Shown: positions 25,504-34,621 of the stretch, piece after piece
Position numbering within the stretch: position 1 is the stretch's first letter
Layout of the letters: the number at the start of each line of letters is the position of its first letter
Assembly: GCA_036960565.1 (NCBI GenBank)
Contig: JBALXQ010000027.1
Span: 1-64,000, forward strand
Reading direction: 5' to 3'
DNA from: Bermanella sp036960565
GTDB taxonomy: Bacteria; Pseudomonadota; Gammaproteobacteria; Pseudomonadales; Oceanobacteraceae
DNA: 64,000 nucleotides
Made by a program: the position numbers and the translations under genes
The notes under the pieces: generated by a model
Seen by the model: only the letters and a program-made list of their open reading frames with translations
What the model was told of the DNA's origin: nothing
Database searches by the model: none

Positions 25504-26204
25504 GTTGAAAATCCTTTTTCCAATTAATGATTCAACTTTATAAAATCTATCTCATTCACCATAGACCATAAAAAATAATTGTTACAAAATTATTAAAATT
25601 TGTGATTGATCTCCAGTATCTTATTCATCAAATAAAGCAGGCATCAATTTAGATTTATAGACGCGACATGGCATGAAATACCAGTGAAGCAACTTCATAG
25701 TTCATGTTTTTGCTCAATCCTTGAAGTTGATTTTAATTCTTTCGTACAACGCATTGATTAACATGAAATGAAAGTTATCGCCTTAATTCCTTGGCCCTTT
25801 AAAGAGAATCGACCCGATACTTGGTATGCGTGGCGTTAAAATTGTAGCGGTTGTAGCGGTTGTAGCGGCGGCCTGACTGCGAATCGGTAATTAATAGAAA
25901 CGCATGGCTTAAGGATAAAGTATTAGAACTGAATTTTTAACGGCTAACAATTCAAACGTTAATTATTACAAATAAAAGAACGATGGCATGCAAAATCCCT
26001 TTTTGACCGATTTCGTGATAGAAAAATGAAACGGTTAAAGACTTGGCCAAAAGTCACATTTTTAAATTAAATTTATATGCTTAGTTATACAGAGTGCTTT
26101 GGTAACGTTTTACACAGAATTTATGAAGCGCTTTATTTTACTTAACAATATTCCAGCAGCTGTGGCTGCATATAAATTACAAAAATTAGGAATTGGGGAC
26201 AGCT
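25504..26204. other. Longest gene-free stretch in the window (701 bases)
   Basis: No gene that I can support. It contains three perfect tandem copies of a 9-mer (25842-25868) and, just before it, a 23-codon frame (25768-25839) without a convincing ribosome-binding site. The rest is AT-rich. The promoter of the secreted EEP protein is presumably near the right end; I see no clear -35/-10 pair. A decayed gene is possible but I find no recognisable remnant. Confidence 0.5.
25842..25868. repeat. Three tandem copies of TTGTAGCGG
   Basis: The 9-mer TTGTAGCGG occurs three times in direct succession without mismatch in an otherwise gene-free region. As it is a multiple of three, it would not shift a frame if coding, but no gene covers it. 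Confidence 0.85.
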
Positions 26205-27737
26205 ATGCGTAATAAAAAAACAATACTGGCCGGGGTAATGGCTTCGGGCTTAATGCTATCAAGTGGCGCTCATGCCGGGATATGGGGCGATATAGGAAAC
26301 TGGGTGGATGACAATATAGTCGACCCTATAGAGGACGCCATCGACTGGATTGACGATACCATTATTGATCCAATAGAGGACGCTGTAGAAACCGTGGTGG
26401 GTTACGCTGAATATCTAACCGTAATTGAAGGCACTATGTCGCAACATGGCTATATTGAATCAGACTCCACTTATTTTATTGCCCCAACAGAGGAAGCGCC
26501 TGCCAGTGGTATGTTTGATGTTATGACTTATAACGTGCACGGTTTTCCTGAAGTAATTGGCGGCATATCATCTTCACAAATGAAACAAGTGAGCAGCTTA
26601 ATTAATGAATGGGATGTAGATATTGTGGGTATTCAGGAAAACTGGATTAACCACTCTGAGCTCATATCTAATTTAACTCAAGAAAATTATGGCTATCGTA
26701 CGGATCACTTTGCCGGTGGTTTATTGTCCTTTGGCGATGGATTGTTAACGGTGTCGGGTTATCCGTTTGATTCTTATGATGTGGATCGCATTCAATTTAA
26801 TGAATGCAAGGGCACCATATTGGAGTTGTTTGAAGGAAAATACGACAGTCCAGATTGCCAAACCGAAAAAGGTTTTACCATGACTAAGGTAAATATTACT
26901 CGAGACCTAGTCGTGCATGTTTATAACCTACATCACAATACCGGCGGAGATGCCAATGTGAATGGTTCAAATATGGACCAAATTGCCGAACACATGAATT
27001 ATTACTCGGCCAACAACCCTATTATTATGCTTGGGGATTTCAACATGCGCTTTAGCAATGAAGAGCAGGCAGGTCAGTATGAAGACTTCATGGGGAAAAC
27101 TGGATTAAGTTTCGCCTGTATTGAATTGGATGCCGAAAAAGACTACAGCACGTGTGGTAGCAAGATTGACTTAATTGGTTTGCGTGGCAGTGATCAGTTT
27201 GATTTGTCGGTATTGAATCAGGAAACTTTCAGCGATGGCGGTATCAGCGATCATAGCCCGCAATATGCGGAAATTTCTTGGAGCAATAAATACTATAATA
27301 GCGATCACAACTTATATGATGTGGCGTTTAAAGGTGCCCATAACAAGTACTTAGTGGCAGAGGGCAATGGTAACAAGGAAGTGAATGCTAATCGTAGTGC
27401 TATTGGCAGTTGGGAGCGTTTCACTTTAAATCTTTTATATTCACAAAATGATTTAAATTGTATTCAATCGGGTGATCAGGTGGCCATTAGCACACAAGGG
27501 GGTTATTACCTTCGTGCTGATAGCAATGGGAGCTTGGGAGCACAGGCTAGCGCCATTAATTCTTGGGAGAAATTTACCCTAAGCAACCATACAGATGGTA
27601 GTGGTTGCTTAGCAACGGGCGACAGTGTTTCTTTAAAAGGGGTTCATAATAAATATGTGGTGGCTGAGAGCAATGGCGATGCCAATGCTAATCGCAGTGC
27701 CATAGGGTCTTGGGAGAAATTCACTGTCACTTTTTAG
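26205..27737 (+). CDS. Secreted endonuclease/exonuclease/phosphatase-fold protein with C-terminal beta-trefoil-like repeats
   Basis: A 510-residue secreted protein. ATG 26205 has a GGGGA site; the upstream TTG at 26193 is not needed. A signal peptide (1-24, ending AHA) is followed by an acidic repeat (IVDPIEDAIDWIDD, IIDPIEDAVETV). The EEP domain (about 105-365) has all four signatures: YNVHG, GIQENW, MLGDFNMRF and SDHSPQ, as in DNase I and neutral sphingomyelinase. After it come three related units, with FKGAHNKYLVAE...NRSAIGSWERFTL and KGVHNKYVVAE...NRSAIGSWEKFTV almost identical, resembling fascin-type beta-trefoil ligand-binding domains. It may be an extracellular nuclease or phospholipase; the substrate is unknown. 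A bidirectional terminator follows. Confidence 0.82.
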   Translation: MRNKKTILAGVMASGLMLSSGAHAGIWGDIGNWVDDNIVDPIEDAIDWIDDTIIDPIEDAVETVVGYAEYLTVIEGTMSQHGYIESDSTYFIAPTEEAPASGMFDVMTYNVHGFPEVIGGISSSQMKQVSSLINEWDVDIVGIQENWINHSELISNLTQENYGYRTDHFAGGLLSFGDGLLTVSGYPFDSYDVDRIQFNECKGTILELFEGKYDSPDCQTEKGFTMTKVNITRDLVVHVYNLHHNTGGDANVNGSNMDQIAEHMNYYSANNPIIMLGDFNMRFSNEEQAGQYEDFMGKTGLSFACIELDAEKDYSTCGSKIDLIGLRGSDQFDLSVLNQETFSDGGISDHSPQYAEISWSNKYYNSDHNLYDVAFKGAHNKYLVAEGNGNKEVNANRSAIGSWERFTLNLLYSQNDLNCIQSGDQVAISTQGGYYLRADSNGSLGAQASAINSWEKFTLSNHTDGSGCLATGDSVSLKGVHNKYVVAESNGDANANRSAIGSWEKFTVTF

Positions 27738-27769
27738 ATTTAGCCAAATTTAAATAACAGACAGCTAAA

Positions 27770-27810
27770 AATAAAGCCGCCTTTTAATAAACTTAAAAGG
27801 CGGCTTTATT
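27770..27810. terminator. Bidirectional terminator between convergent genes
   Basis: A perfect 18-base stem (AATAAAGCCGCCTTTTAA / TTAAAAGGCGGCTTTATT) with a five-base loop, between the EEP gene and the DUF1566 gene, ending in TTTATT on both strands. It is well placed for both genes. Confidence 0.8.
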
Positions 27811-27821
27811 AATGGGGAGGG

Positions 27822-29180
27822 TTAAATATTTCGCACACACCTCACCATATTATTTTCACGCAAAACATCTCCTTGCGGCCCCTTGTAAAAAAATAGGCCA
27901 TTGGCATCTGTAGCTGAACTGGCTCCCGGCTCGCTTGCAACATCTAACTTGTCGTTACTGCGTTGAGAGCCCGCACCATGTACATCTAAAATACTGTTGT
28001 TCATGTAGCCCAGTGCTCGGCCGAAGGATACGTATGTGGCATTGCTGCCATCTCCATCATTGTCAACGTGAGTGGTAGATGCCCAGTAGTAACCCCAATC
28101 TATAATATTTTCTTCGTTGTTAAATGAGGCGGCGTTAAAAATAGGGTCCATGGCGGCTGCATTGTCCGTATCCGGCGACCTTGAGTAGTCAACGATGCTT
28201 TGCAATTCTTTCGCATTGGGCAAACGCCAATCTGTATGGCTGGCGGTGTTGTCATTTTCACATTGGTTTATGGCGTTGTCCCAGTCGGTGGACACGTTAT
28301 CATTTTGTTGCCACATTAATCCGGTGGCTTCATCGCTGATGGTCTCGTTATTATTATCGGAAAATAAGTTGATGCCATATTGTTCATTACTGGTGACACA
28401 ACGCACGTAAAATTCTTTTATGGCAGTGGGGTAACCTTTAATGCGCCCGTCCACATAGTTAACCCCAAACATAGTGGCATCGTTATTCATGGTGGTGGAT
28501 ACATACAGAGAAGTAGAAGCATATTGAGCATCTATTATACGGTCGACTCCCTCAGCAGGGCTGAAGCCATTGCTGGTTTGTGTGGCCTCAAGGTCACCAA
28601 AGGCGCGGTCAAATTTTTCATCCAAAAAAAGAACAAGGGAGCTGGTGTCGCTCCCTTGATAACTGCTGGCATCCTGGCCACTAAACAAAATGAGTGAGTA
28701 GGCTTCTTTTATATTGGGTAAGCGCCAATCTGTGCGATCGGACAAAGATAGGTTCTGGCAATATTCCACTGCTTCATATTGATAGAGCTTGTCATCGTAA
28801 TTGACTTCTCCGTCCTCATTAATATCACTACCTTGTGTCCAAATAAGTGTCGTCACGTTATCAGTAACCGTGAGGCCGTCTTCACTTACGGTGTAATCTG
28901 GTTGGTGCCCAGAATAATCGGCATCATGGCCGGTACTGGTGCAGTTGGTCATCGCGCCGGAACCAGAGCCATAACAGAGGCTTTGATTGGTATCGACAAT
29001 TGTGAAAGTTAAATTTGGGCTATCGGTTTCCTGAGACTCTGAGTCATCAGATACTTCCACTGTATCTGTCTCTTCAGTTAATGATTGAGTATCTTGCGAG
29101 GTGGAAGAAGCTCCGCAAGCAGACAATAAAGCACCCAAGCTTGCCCCGAGTAGGTATCTATTAATTTTTTGATTTTTCAT
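27822..29180 (-). CDS. Lipoprotein with two DUF1566 domains
   Basis: A 452-residue surface or periplasmic lipoprotein. ATG 29180 (AAAGG site) gives a signal peptide with lipobox LSAC; the longer frame to 29216 lacks support. A Ser/Thr/Asp-rich linker follows the lipidated Cys. Two DUF1566 (Lcl C-terminal-like) domains can be seen from their repeated signatures: VTDNVTTLIWTQ with TDWRLPNIKEAYSLI, and ISDEATGLMWQQ with TDWRLPNAKELQSIV. Related domains occur in collagen-binding Lcl of Legionella, so adhesion is possible, but most members are uncharacterised. It runs opposite to the CotH gene; the two share a 250-base divergent region. Confidence 0.78.
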   Translation of the reverse strand: MKNQKINRYLLGASLGALLSACGASSTSQDTQSLTEETDTVEVSDDSESQETDSPNLTFTIVDTNQSLCYGSGSGAMTNCTSTGHDADYSGHQPDYTVSEDGLTVTDNVTTLIWTQGSDINEDGEVNYDDKLYQYEAVEYCQNLSLSDRTDWRLPNIKEAYSLILFSGQDASSYQGSDTSSLVLFLDEKFDRAFGDLEATQTSNGFSPAEGVDRIIDAQYASTSLYVSTTMNNDATMFGVNYVDGRIKGYPTAIKEFYVRCVTSNEQYGINLFSDNNNETISDEATGLMWQQNDNVSTDWDNAINQCENDNTASHTDWRLPNAKELQSIVDYSRSPDTDNAAAMDPIFNAASFNNEENIIDWGYYWASTTHVDNDGDGSNATYVSFGRALGYMNNSILDVHGAGSQRSNDKLDVASEPGASSATDANGLFFYKGPQGDVLRENNMVRCVRNI

Positions 29181-29430
29181 TTTTAAAACCTTTGAGTGAG
29201 AAATATAAAAACGCATTATTTGGATATAAACTTATTTTAAAAAGATGCCTAAAATTTGCAGTAAGGGTAAAGAAACACAGTTACCTGAATTGGGATTGAG
29301 CTGCGTCAATTTTGGCTTTGTGTTTTTACATCCAGTAGCTTTATCCACTTTTCTTGCACATTTCCCCCAATATTGCTGCACCTTTGCACATTATTCTTAA
29401 CACTAAATAATAAATAGAGTGTTGAGGTGT

Positions 29431-31632
29431 ATGGTGCCAATCCCTTTTAAAAGACCGTTATGTTCACTTGTACAATACAAAAAAGCGTTATGGCCATTGG
29501 CTGCAACCGCTCTATTCATGAGTGGTTGCGGTGGTAGTAGTTCAAGTATTACCGATGATAGTTCTGACACCAGTACTGTGACCGAGGGCAATAGCCTGGT
29601 TATTAATGAAATTGTGGCTAAAGACAGTGCTGGCGGTGATGACTGGATTGAACTGTATGTCACGCAGGGCAGTATAAATTTAAGTGACTACACCCTTATT
29701 GATGATGACGAAGAAGGTGAATTGAAAAGTTTGCCGGACATGACAATAACGGCCGGGGAATTTGTGGTCATTAGAGCCATTGATGAAGACGATATAACCA
29801 CGCAAGAAGATGATTTATATGTGGCCTTTAAACTGGGCTCCAGTGATAGTGTTAGTTTATATAACGGTAATGAGCTAGTGGATATTATCGAATGGGATAA
29901 AGGAGAAGCACTAACGGGATTTAGTTATGGTCGATACAATGATGGAATAGGGACGCTACAGACTCTTAGCCCCACCCGTGCTAGTGGTAACGTTCAAGCT
30001 AGCCGAGGTCCATTGGTGATTAATGAAGTTGTCAGTAAAGACGTAGACGATGGTGATGATTGGTTTGAACTTTATAATTCAGGTACGCAAGCGCTTAACC
30101 TTAGTGATTACACTGTGGTGGATGACACCGATGATCTTGAAGCGCTGGCATTGCCAGATGTGAGTTTGGAGCCTGGTGAGTTTGCGGTTATTTATGCCAC
30201 TGAAACAGACCCAGGTGTTAACTATGTGCCTTTTAAATTGGGATCCAGTGACAGCTTAACTTTGGAGTTGGATCGCGTCACCGTTGATTATGTTGAGTGG
30301 GACGACAGTGACGCACCTCAGGGCTACAGCTATGGCGCCTACCCAGATGGTGATTGGTCTGCCCATACACTAAGTGTGAGTCAGGGCACAACAAATACCG
30401 ATGTAACGGTTTTTGAAACTGACAGCGTTGAAAGCATTTACATTACTCTGGCCGATGATGATTGGCAGGACATTATAGATAATGCAGAAGACAAAGAAGA
30501 TCACACCGCTAGCGTAACGTATAAAAACGTCACTCTTGAAAATATTGCCTTTAGAACAAAAGGGAATTCAACCCTGTCTCATGTGGCGACTATTCAAGAA
30601 GGCAGTACCGGTTATAGCCGTTTTAGTTTCAAAATCGATACGAACGAATACATATCGGGTCAGAAATTGTTAAATATGAAAAAGTTAAATTTTAACAATA
30701 ATTATAACGACCCCTCCTACATGCGAGAAACCATTTCCTATAATGTGATGCGCGAGCTGGGTCTGGCCGCACCAAGAACTTCATTTGTGAATTTATACAT
30801 TAATGACGAACTACATGGTTTATATACCATGGTGGAACAAGTGAATGATGAATTTCTCGAAGACAACTTTAGTAATTCAAACGGAGATTTGTATAAGCCA
30901 GACGATGCAGATAACGAAGGTTTAGTTGGCCATGATTTGGTTTGGATTGACGCCGCTTATGCCAGTTACACAGCAGTGGAATTAAAAACCAATGAAGATA
31001 CCACTGAAAATACTGCGCTTATGAGTTTTTTATATGAAATTAACAACGGCAGCGATTACGACAGCGTATTAGACAGTGACGCTATGTTGCGTTATTTAGC
31101 CGCCTCCACGGTAATGAGTAACCTAGACAGTTACCAAGGGACACTGTCTCATAATTATTATCTGTACGAACAAGATGGTTTGTTTTCAATCATCCCTTGG
31201 GATTTTAATGAATCTTTTGGCACCTTTACCATGGGGTGTGGTGATGTGACCGAGTTATATATTGATGAACCAACTCAAGGAGCATTGTCAGAACGCCCGC
31301 TCATTGCAGCACTGTTATCCAGTGATGAAAATTTGGAAACGTATCATGCATATATATCTGCATTAATTAATGCAGGTGGACTTGATCCCGCTGTTATTTC
31401 TGAGGAAATAAACGCCTTTGAAATACTCATATCAACTTCGGTTGCCAATGACCCTAGCGCTTTTTATAGTTATAGCCAGTTTGAATCTGGTCTAGTGGAA
31501 CTGCTCAGTTTTGCCATGGATCGAGCCGACAACGTACAGCAGCAGTTAAATGGCAGTGCGGCCTCCAGTGGTGATGGTAGTGGCTATTGTACTGATGCTG
31601 ACATGCCTAGTGGCCCTGGTGGCCCACCTTAA
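29431..31632 (+). CDS. CotH-family lipoprotein with two lamin-tail domains
   Basis: A 733-residue lipoprotein. ATG 29431 follows TTGAGGTGT; lipobox MSGC lies near residue 33. Two lamin-tail (LTD) domains follow (about 45-165 and 185-300), each with an INE(I/V)V.KD...DDW.ELY motif. The CotH domain (about 320-640) shows RTKGNST, KIDTNEYISGQKLLNMKKLN and, near residues 588-597, IPWDFNESFG, where the family usually has WDxDxxFG; Asn593 replaces the second Asp. CotH proteins are atypical secreted protein kinases in Bacillus spore coats. It is the first gene of a run with a VTC polymerase-like protein, DUF4956 and a porin. The C-terminus is Pro/Gly-rich (MPSGPGGPP). Kinase activity here is unproven. 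Confidence 0.82.
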   Translation: MVPIPFKRPLCSLVQYKKALWPLAATALFMSGCGGSSSSITDDSSDTSTVTEGNSLVINEIVAKDSAGGDDWIELYVTQGSINLSDYTLIDDDEEGELKSLPDMTITAGEFVVIRAIDEDDITTQEDDLYVAFKLGSSDSVSLYNGNELVDIIEWDKGEALTGFSYGRYNDGIGTLQTLSPTRASGNVQASRGPLVINEVVSKDVDDGDDWFELYNSGTQALNLSDYTVVDDTDDLEALALPDVSLEPGEFAVIYATETDPGVNYVPFKLGSSDSLTLELDRVTVDYVEWDDSDAPQGYSYGAYPDGDWSAHTLSVSQGTTNTDVTVFETDSVESIYITLADDDWQDIIDNAEDKEDHTASVTYKNVTLENIAFRTKGNSTLSHVATIQEGSTGYSRFSFKIDTNEYISGQKLLNMKKLNFNNNYNDPSYMRETISYNVMRELGLAAPRTSFVNLYINDELHGLYTMVEQVNDEFLEDNFSNSNGDLYKPDDADNEGLVGHDLVWIDAAYASYTAVELKTNEDTTENTALMSFLYEINNGSDYDSVLDSDAMLRYLAASTVMSNLDSYQGTLSHNYYLYEQDGLFSIIPWDFNESFGTFTMGCGDVTELYIDEPTQGALSERPLIAALLSSDENLETYHAYISALINAGGLDPAVISEEINAFEILISTSVANDPSAFYSYSQFESGLVELLSFAMDRADNVQQQLNGSAASSGDGSGYCTDADMPSGPGGPP

Positions 31633-31677
31633 ACTTAAGCCCGAATAAATAATGTTAATTCTTAAACAGATATAACT

Positions 31678-31708
31678 GGCCTCTTAATCCATCTTGGGTT
31701 GAGAGGTC
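31678..31708 (+). terminator. Hairpin between the CotH and VTC genes
   Basis: A 13-base stem with three wobble pairs (GGCCTCTTAATCC / GGGTTGAGAGGTC) and a five-base loop in the 136-base gap. No T-run follows (ATATTAAAG), so it could attenuate or stabilise the message rather than end it. Confidence 0.35.
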
Positions 31709-31768
31709 ATATTAAAGTAGATAATACTTATTGTTTATTCTCTTAATTGAGTATCAAGGCTGAGAAAT

Positions 31769-32614
31769 ATGCAAAACCAGAAAAATTCTGTGAATTTACA
31801 ATTGGCCCATGAACCTTACCCTGAAGCTGTTAATGATTGCTTAGGGGGTCCTAATCCTCTCATGACTCAGCAGGCGGTTTTAGCGCTTAAGCAATTTACG
31901 CCCCATGGATTGAATGACCTAAAAAATGCCAACTTAATGGATAGGGTAGACACCAAATATCTCATTCCCATTGAAAAGTTAGAATCTTTGTTGCCTGGCC
32001 TATTACCCCACTATAGTGCGCTTGAAATTAATGGTAAGCGTCTTTTTACTTATCAAAATACTTATTTCGATACACCAGATCTGGACTTTTACCATGCGCA
32101 CCATCATGGGCGACTAAATCGCTATAAAGTTCGTCACAGAAAGTATGTAGACAGTGAGAAGGGGTTTCTGGAAGTGAAATTTAAAAATAATAAAGGGCGA
32201 ACTTTAAAAACTCGAATTGCGTCTGACAAAGCCTGTGTAAAAGGAGTGCCTCAGCAAACATTTTTAAGTGAGGCTTTGTCTAATAAATTTTCAGGTCTAG
32301 AGGCCTCCCAGTGGGGAAGTTACCAGAGAATTGCTTTGGCAAATGAAACCTGCGGTGAGCGCTTGACCCTAGATCTTGGATTAATGTTTCGGTCTATAGA
32401 TGGAGCGCGGCAGGTTGAGCTTCCACAGTTTTTCATAGCTGAGCTTAAGCAGTTTAAACATGATTTAACATCACCGTTTGCACTAGAGATGGCTCGCTTG
32501 GGTATTCGCGCCAGTAAATTTAGTAAATATTGCATGGGGTGTGCATTGATTACGCCCTCACTCAAAAGAAATAGTTTTAAACCATTGTTGCGACTAATAA
32601 AAAAGTTTCATTGA
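31769..32614 (+). CDS. VTC-domain protein, polyphosphate polymerase-like
   Basis: A 281-residue cytoplasmic protein with the VTC domain, the tunnel-fold catalytic domain of the yeast polyphosphate polymerase Vtc4. The tunnel-lining basic and acidic residues are in place: RVDTKY (Arg59, Lys63), RLNRYKVRHRKY (Arg115, Arg118, Arg122, Arg124), EVKFK (Glu135, Lys137, Lys139), RTLKTR (Arg144, Arg149), RLTLD (Arg198, Asp202) and ELK (Glu225, Lys227). It lacks a membrane helix and an SPX domain. The next gene, 38 bases on, is a DUF4956 membrane protein, and the pair may form a membrane-bound complex. Synthesis of polyphosphate from ATP is the family inference; direct evidence is absent. Confidence 0.85.
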   Translation: MQNQKNSVNLQLAHEPYPEAVNDCLGGPNPLMTQQAVLALKQFTPHGLNDLKNANLMDRVDTKYLIPIEKLESLLPGLLPHYSALEINGKRLFTYQNTYFDTPDLDFYHAHHHGRLNRYKVRHRKYVDSEKGFLEVKFKNNKGRTLKTRIASDKACVKGVPQQTFLSEALSNKFSGLEASQWGSYQRIALANETCGERLTLDLGLMFRSIDGARQVELPQFFIAELKQFKHDLTSPFALEMARLGIRASKFSKYCMGCALITPSLKRNSFKPLLRLIKKFH

Positions 32615-32652
32615 TCCCATATCCATTTTTCACCTAATACTAGGATTCGCCC

Positions 32653-33294
32653 ATGTTTACCACGCTGGATTCAGATTTTCTGTTTAAATTGATTCTTAAT
32701 ACATTTTCAATTTCTTTGTTAGTTTTAGGTTGTTATATGCGTGGCTTCTTTTCTCGGGAGGGAGGGAATAAAGAACATGCAACTTCCTTTATTCTATTTG
32801 CTGTCGGTGTCTTTAGTGTCACTAATTTGTTGCACTCGGTGGATATATCCATGGGGTTTGCTTTTGGTTTGTTTGCTGTTTTCTCTATGTTGCGTTATCG
32901 CACAGAATCTATTTCTGTTAGAGAAATGACTTACCTTTTTATGGTGATTGCGATTTCGCTATTATCGGCCGTCAGTACCGCCAGCTTTTTAGAATTAGGA
33001 TTATTACACGGTGTGTTTGTTCTGTTTGCTATGTTGTGTGAGCGATTGGTATCTAGGGGTGTTTTGCTGGAGCAGTTTGTTCAATATGAAAAAATTGAAA
33101 ATATCACACCAGAAAATTATCCAGAATTGTTGAGCGATTTAAAGAAGCGCACGGGTTTAAATGTGATTGACGTTAAAATAACGCAGATAGACTTTCTTAA
33201 AGACAGTGCCAATCTAGTGGTGCGTTATCTGCCTGAATTTAACGAGCCTCTAAATAAAAAACTGCCAACTTCAAGTATGTTGAAAGTTCAATAA
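32653..33294 (+). CDS. DUF4956 membrane protein
   Basis: A 213-residue protein with four predicted transmembrane helices (about 11-27, 42-60, 62-80 and 95-135, the last possibly two) and a soluble C-terminal domain of about 70 residues beginning YEKIENITPENYPELLSDL. The central FAFGLFAVFSMLRYRTESISVREMTYLF is the DUF4956 signature. Family members commonly accompany VTC-type polymerases, as here, so this is a likely membrane partner, perhaps a channel or anchor; that is inference. The porin gene starts 26 bases downstream. Confidence 0.82.
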   Translation: MFTTLDSDFLFKLILNTFSISLLVLGCYMRGFFSREGGNKEHATSFILFAVGVFSVTNLLHSVDISMGFAFGLFAVFSMLRYRTESISVREMTYLFMVIAISLLSAVSTASFLELGLLHGVFVLFAMLCERLVSRGVLLEQFVQYEKIENITPENYPELLSDLKKRTGLNVIDVKITQIDFLKDSANLVVRYLPEFNEPLNKKLPTSSMLKVQ

Positions 33295-33320
33295 GTGCAA
33301 GGTGACGTCTCGGAGTTATG

Positions 33321-34466
33321 ATGCTTAGTATAAAGAATAACTACATTCTCTTGTTTACCCTCATGGGGCTAATTACAACCGCTCAAGGGCAAAGTTTACT
33401 GACCGAGTCAAATGAGGATTCGCAGAGTAAGACGCGGATCTCAGGTGTTATTATGCTCGACTATGCCTTACAGAATGGCATTAATAGGGGCAGTGATGAA
33501 AATAATACGGAATTTAATTCTGAAATAAGAAAAGCTCGAATAGATATAAAGCATAAATTAAAGAAAAACTGGTCGGCCAAACTACAAATTGGATTTGACA
33601 AAGAGCAAAGCAGTAGTGAAATTGGCGATGCTTATATCCGCTATAAACAGGGAAAAAAAGTGGCAATCACGCTAGGTCGCTTCAAAGAACCGTTTGGTTT
33701 GGAGAATACAACCAGTTCAAAGCATATTACATTTTTAGAGCGGGCAATGGTCGCCAATGCATTGTCTCCTGGTCGTAATATTGGCTGGATGGCAGCGGCA
33801 GCGCCCTCTGATTTCACTTGGGCATTCTCACTCATGGATATAGAGTCGCAAGAAGAGGGCTCAGCCCCATTCGCCTTATCCACTCGCTTAACGTGGGCGC
33901 CAATTAACCATGAGTTGCAAACATTGCATGTTGGCTTATCAGCGTCTTTAAGAGAAATGGATGGGGAAGCCTTTGAAATAAAAGAACGCTCAGAAAATCA
34001 CACAGCTGACAAAATCATTGAAAGTGGTGAAATTGCGGTAGATCAAATGCAGCTATTGGCAGTTGAATTTGCATTTTTAGACGGAGCGATGTCTTATCAA
34101 GGGGAATATATGAGTACTGATATTCAAGCTGTTGATGCCAGCGAGGATGCGGTATTTGATGGTTTTTATATGCAAGCGGCTTACTTTTTAAGTCGGGATA
34201 CTCACCAATACAAGAACGGAGCGCTTGATGGTGTAGAGCCCAGCTCCAGCGAGGGCGCTTGGGAATTGGCGTGCCGTTACAGTGAGCTAAGCACTCGAGA
34301 ATCCACAGAGGGTAGCAAGTTGCAAACCAGTACGCTGGGCTTGAATTACTATTATGATCAGAACGTTCGATTAACCACCAATGTTGTGTATAGCCTTACT
34401 TCCGAGGCCATAAATGGCTCTGACGATGGCTTGGGCGTTGCTTTTCGTGCTCAATATCGTTTCTAA
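33321..34466 (+). CDS. OprP/OprO-like porin (second of two)
   Basis: A 381-residue outer-membrane porin of the phosphate-selective family. Two ATGs stand in tandem at 33318 and 33321; the CGGAG site fits the second better. A signal peptide ends near AQG-QS (residue 24). Recognisable parts are IRKARIDIKHKLKKNWSAKLQ, TLGRFKEPFGLENTTSSKHITFLERAM and a C-terminal VAFRAQYRF ending in Phe. It differs clearly from the porin at 21130, so it is not a recent duplicate. Its position directly after the VTC/DUF4956 genes suggests a role with phosphate, pyrophosphate or polyphosphate, as for OprO in Pseudomonas. A large hairpin separates it from baeS. Confidence 0.83.
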   Translation: MLSIKNNYILLFTLMGLITTAQGQSLLTESNEDSQSKTRISGVIMLDYALQNGINRGSDENNTEFNSEIRKARIDIKHKLKKNWSAKLQIGFDKEQSSSEIGDAYIRYKQGKKVAITLGRFKEPFGLENTTSSKHITFLERAMVANALSPGRNIGWMAAAAPSDFTWAFSLMDIESQEEGSAPFALSTRLTWAPINHELQTLHVGLSASLREMDGEAFEIKERSENHTADKIIESGEIAVDQMQLLAVEFAFLDGAMSYQGEYMSTDIQAVDASEDAVFDGFYMQAAYFLSRDTHQYKNGALDGVEPSSSEGAWELACRYSELSTRESTEGSKLQTSTLGLNYYYDQNVRLTTNVVYSLTSEAINGSDDGLGVAFRAQYRF

Positions 34467-34561
34467 AATTATAATCTTAAGAAAATGGCTATTTTGAATT
34501 GTGAAAAAATAAAGGAATTCACTGACGAAAGCTGTTTCTGTCGCCATTTACCGTTATTCTA

Positions 34562-34593
34562 ATAGGGGGTGAGTAGCGATACTTACCCCCTAT
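34562..34593 (+). terminator. Strong hairpin between the porin and baeS
   Basis: A 14-base stem with one wobble (ATAGGGGGTGAGTA / TACTTACCCCCTAT) and a GCGA loop, 29 bases before the baeS ATG. The following CTTATTC is only weakly T-rich. It could be the terminator of the CotH-porin run, a leader structure for baeS, or an operator-like palindrome. Confidence 0.45.
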
Positions 34594-34621
34594 CTTATTC
34601 AGTTGTTATCTTCAGGGCAAA

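Noticed and set aside
25768..25839. A 23-codon frame starting MKVIALIPWPFK
   Set aside because: No good ribosome-binding site, no similarity that I recognise and it lies in an AT-rich gap; could be chance.
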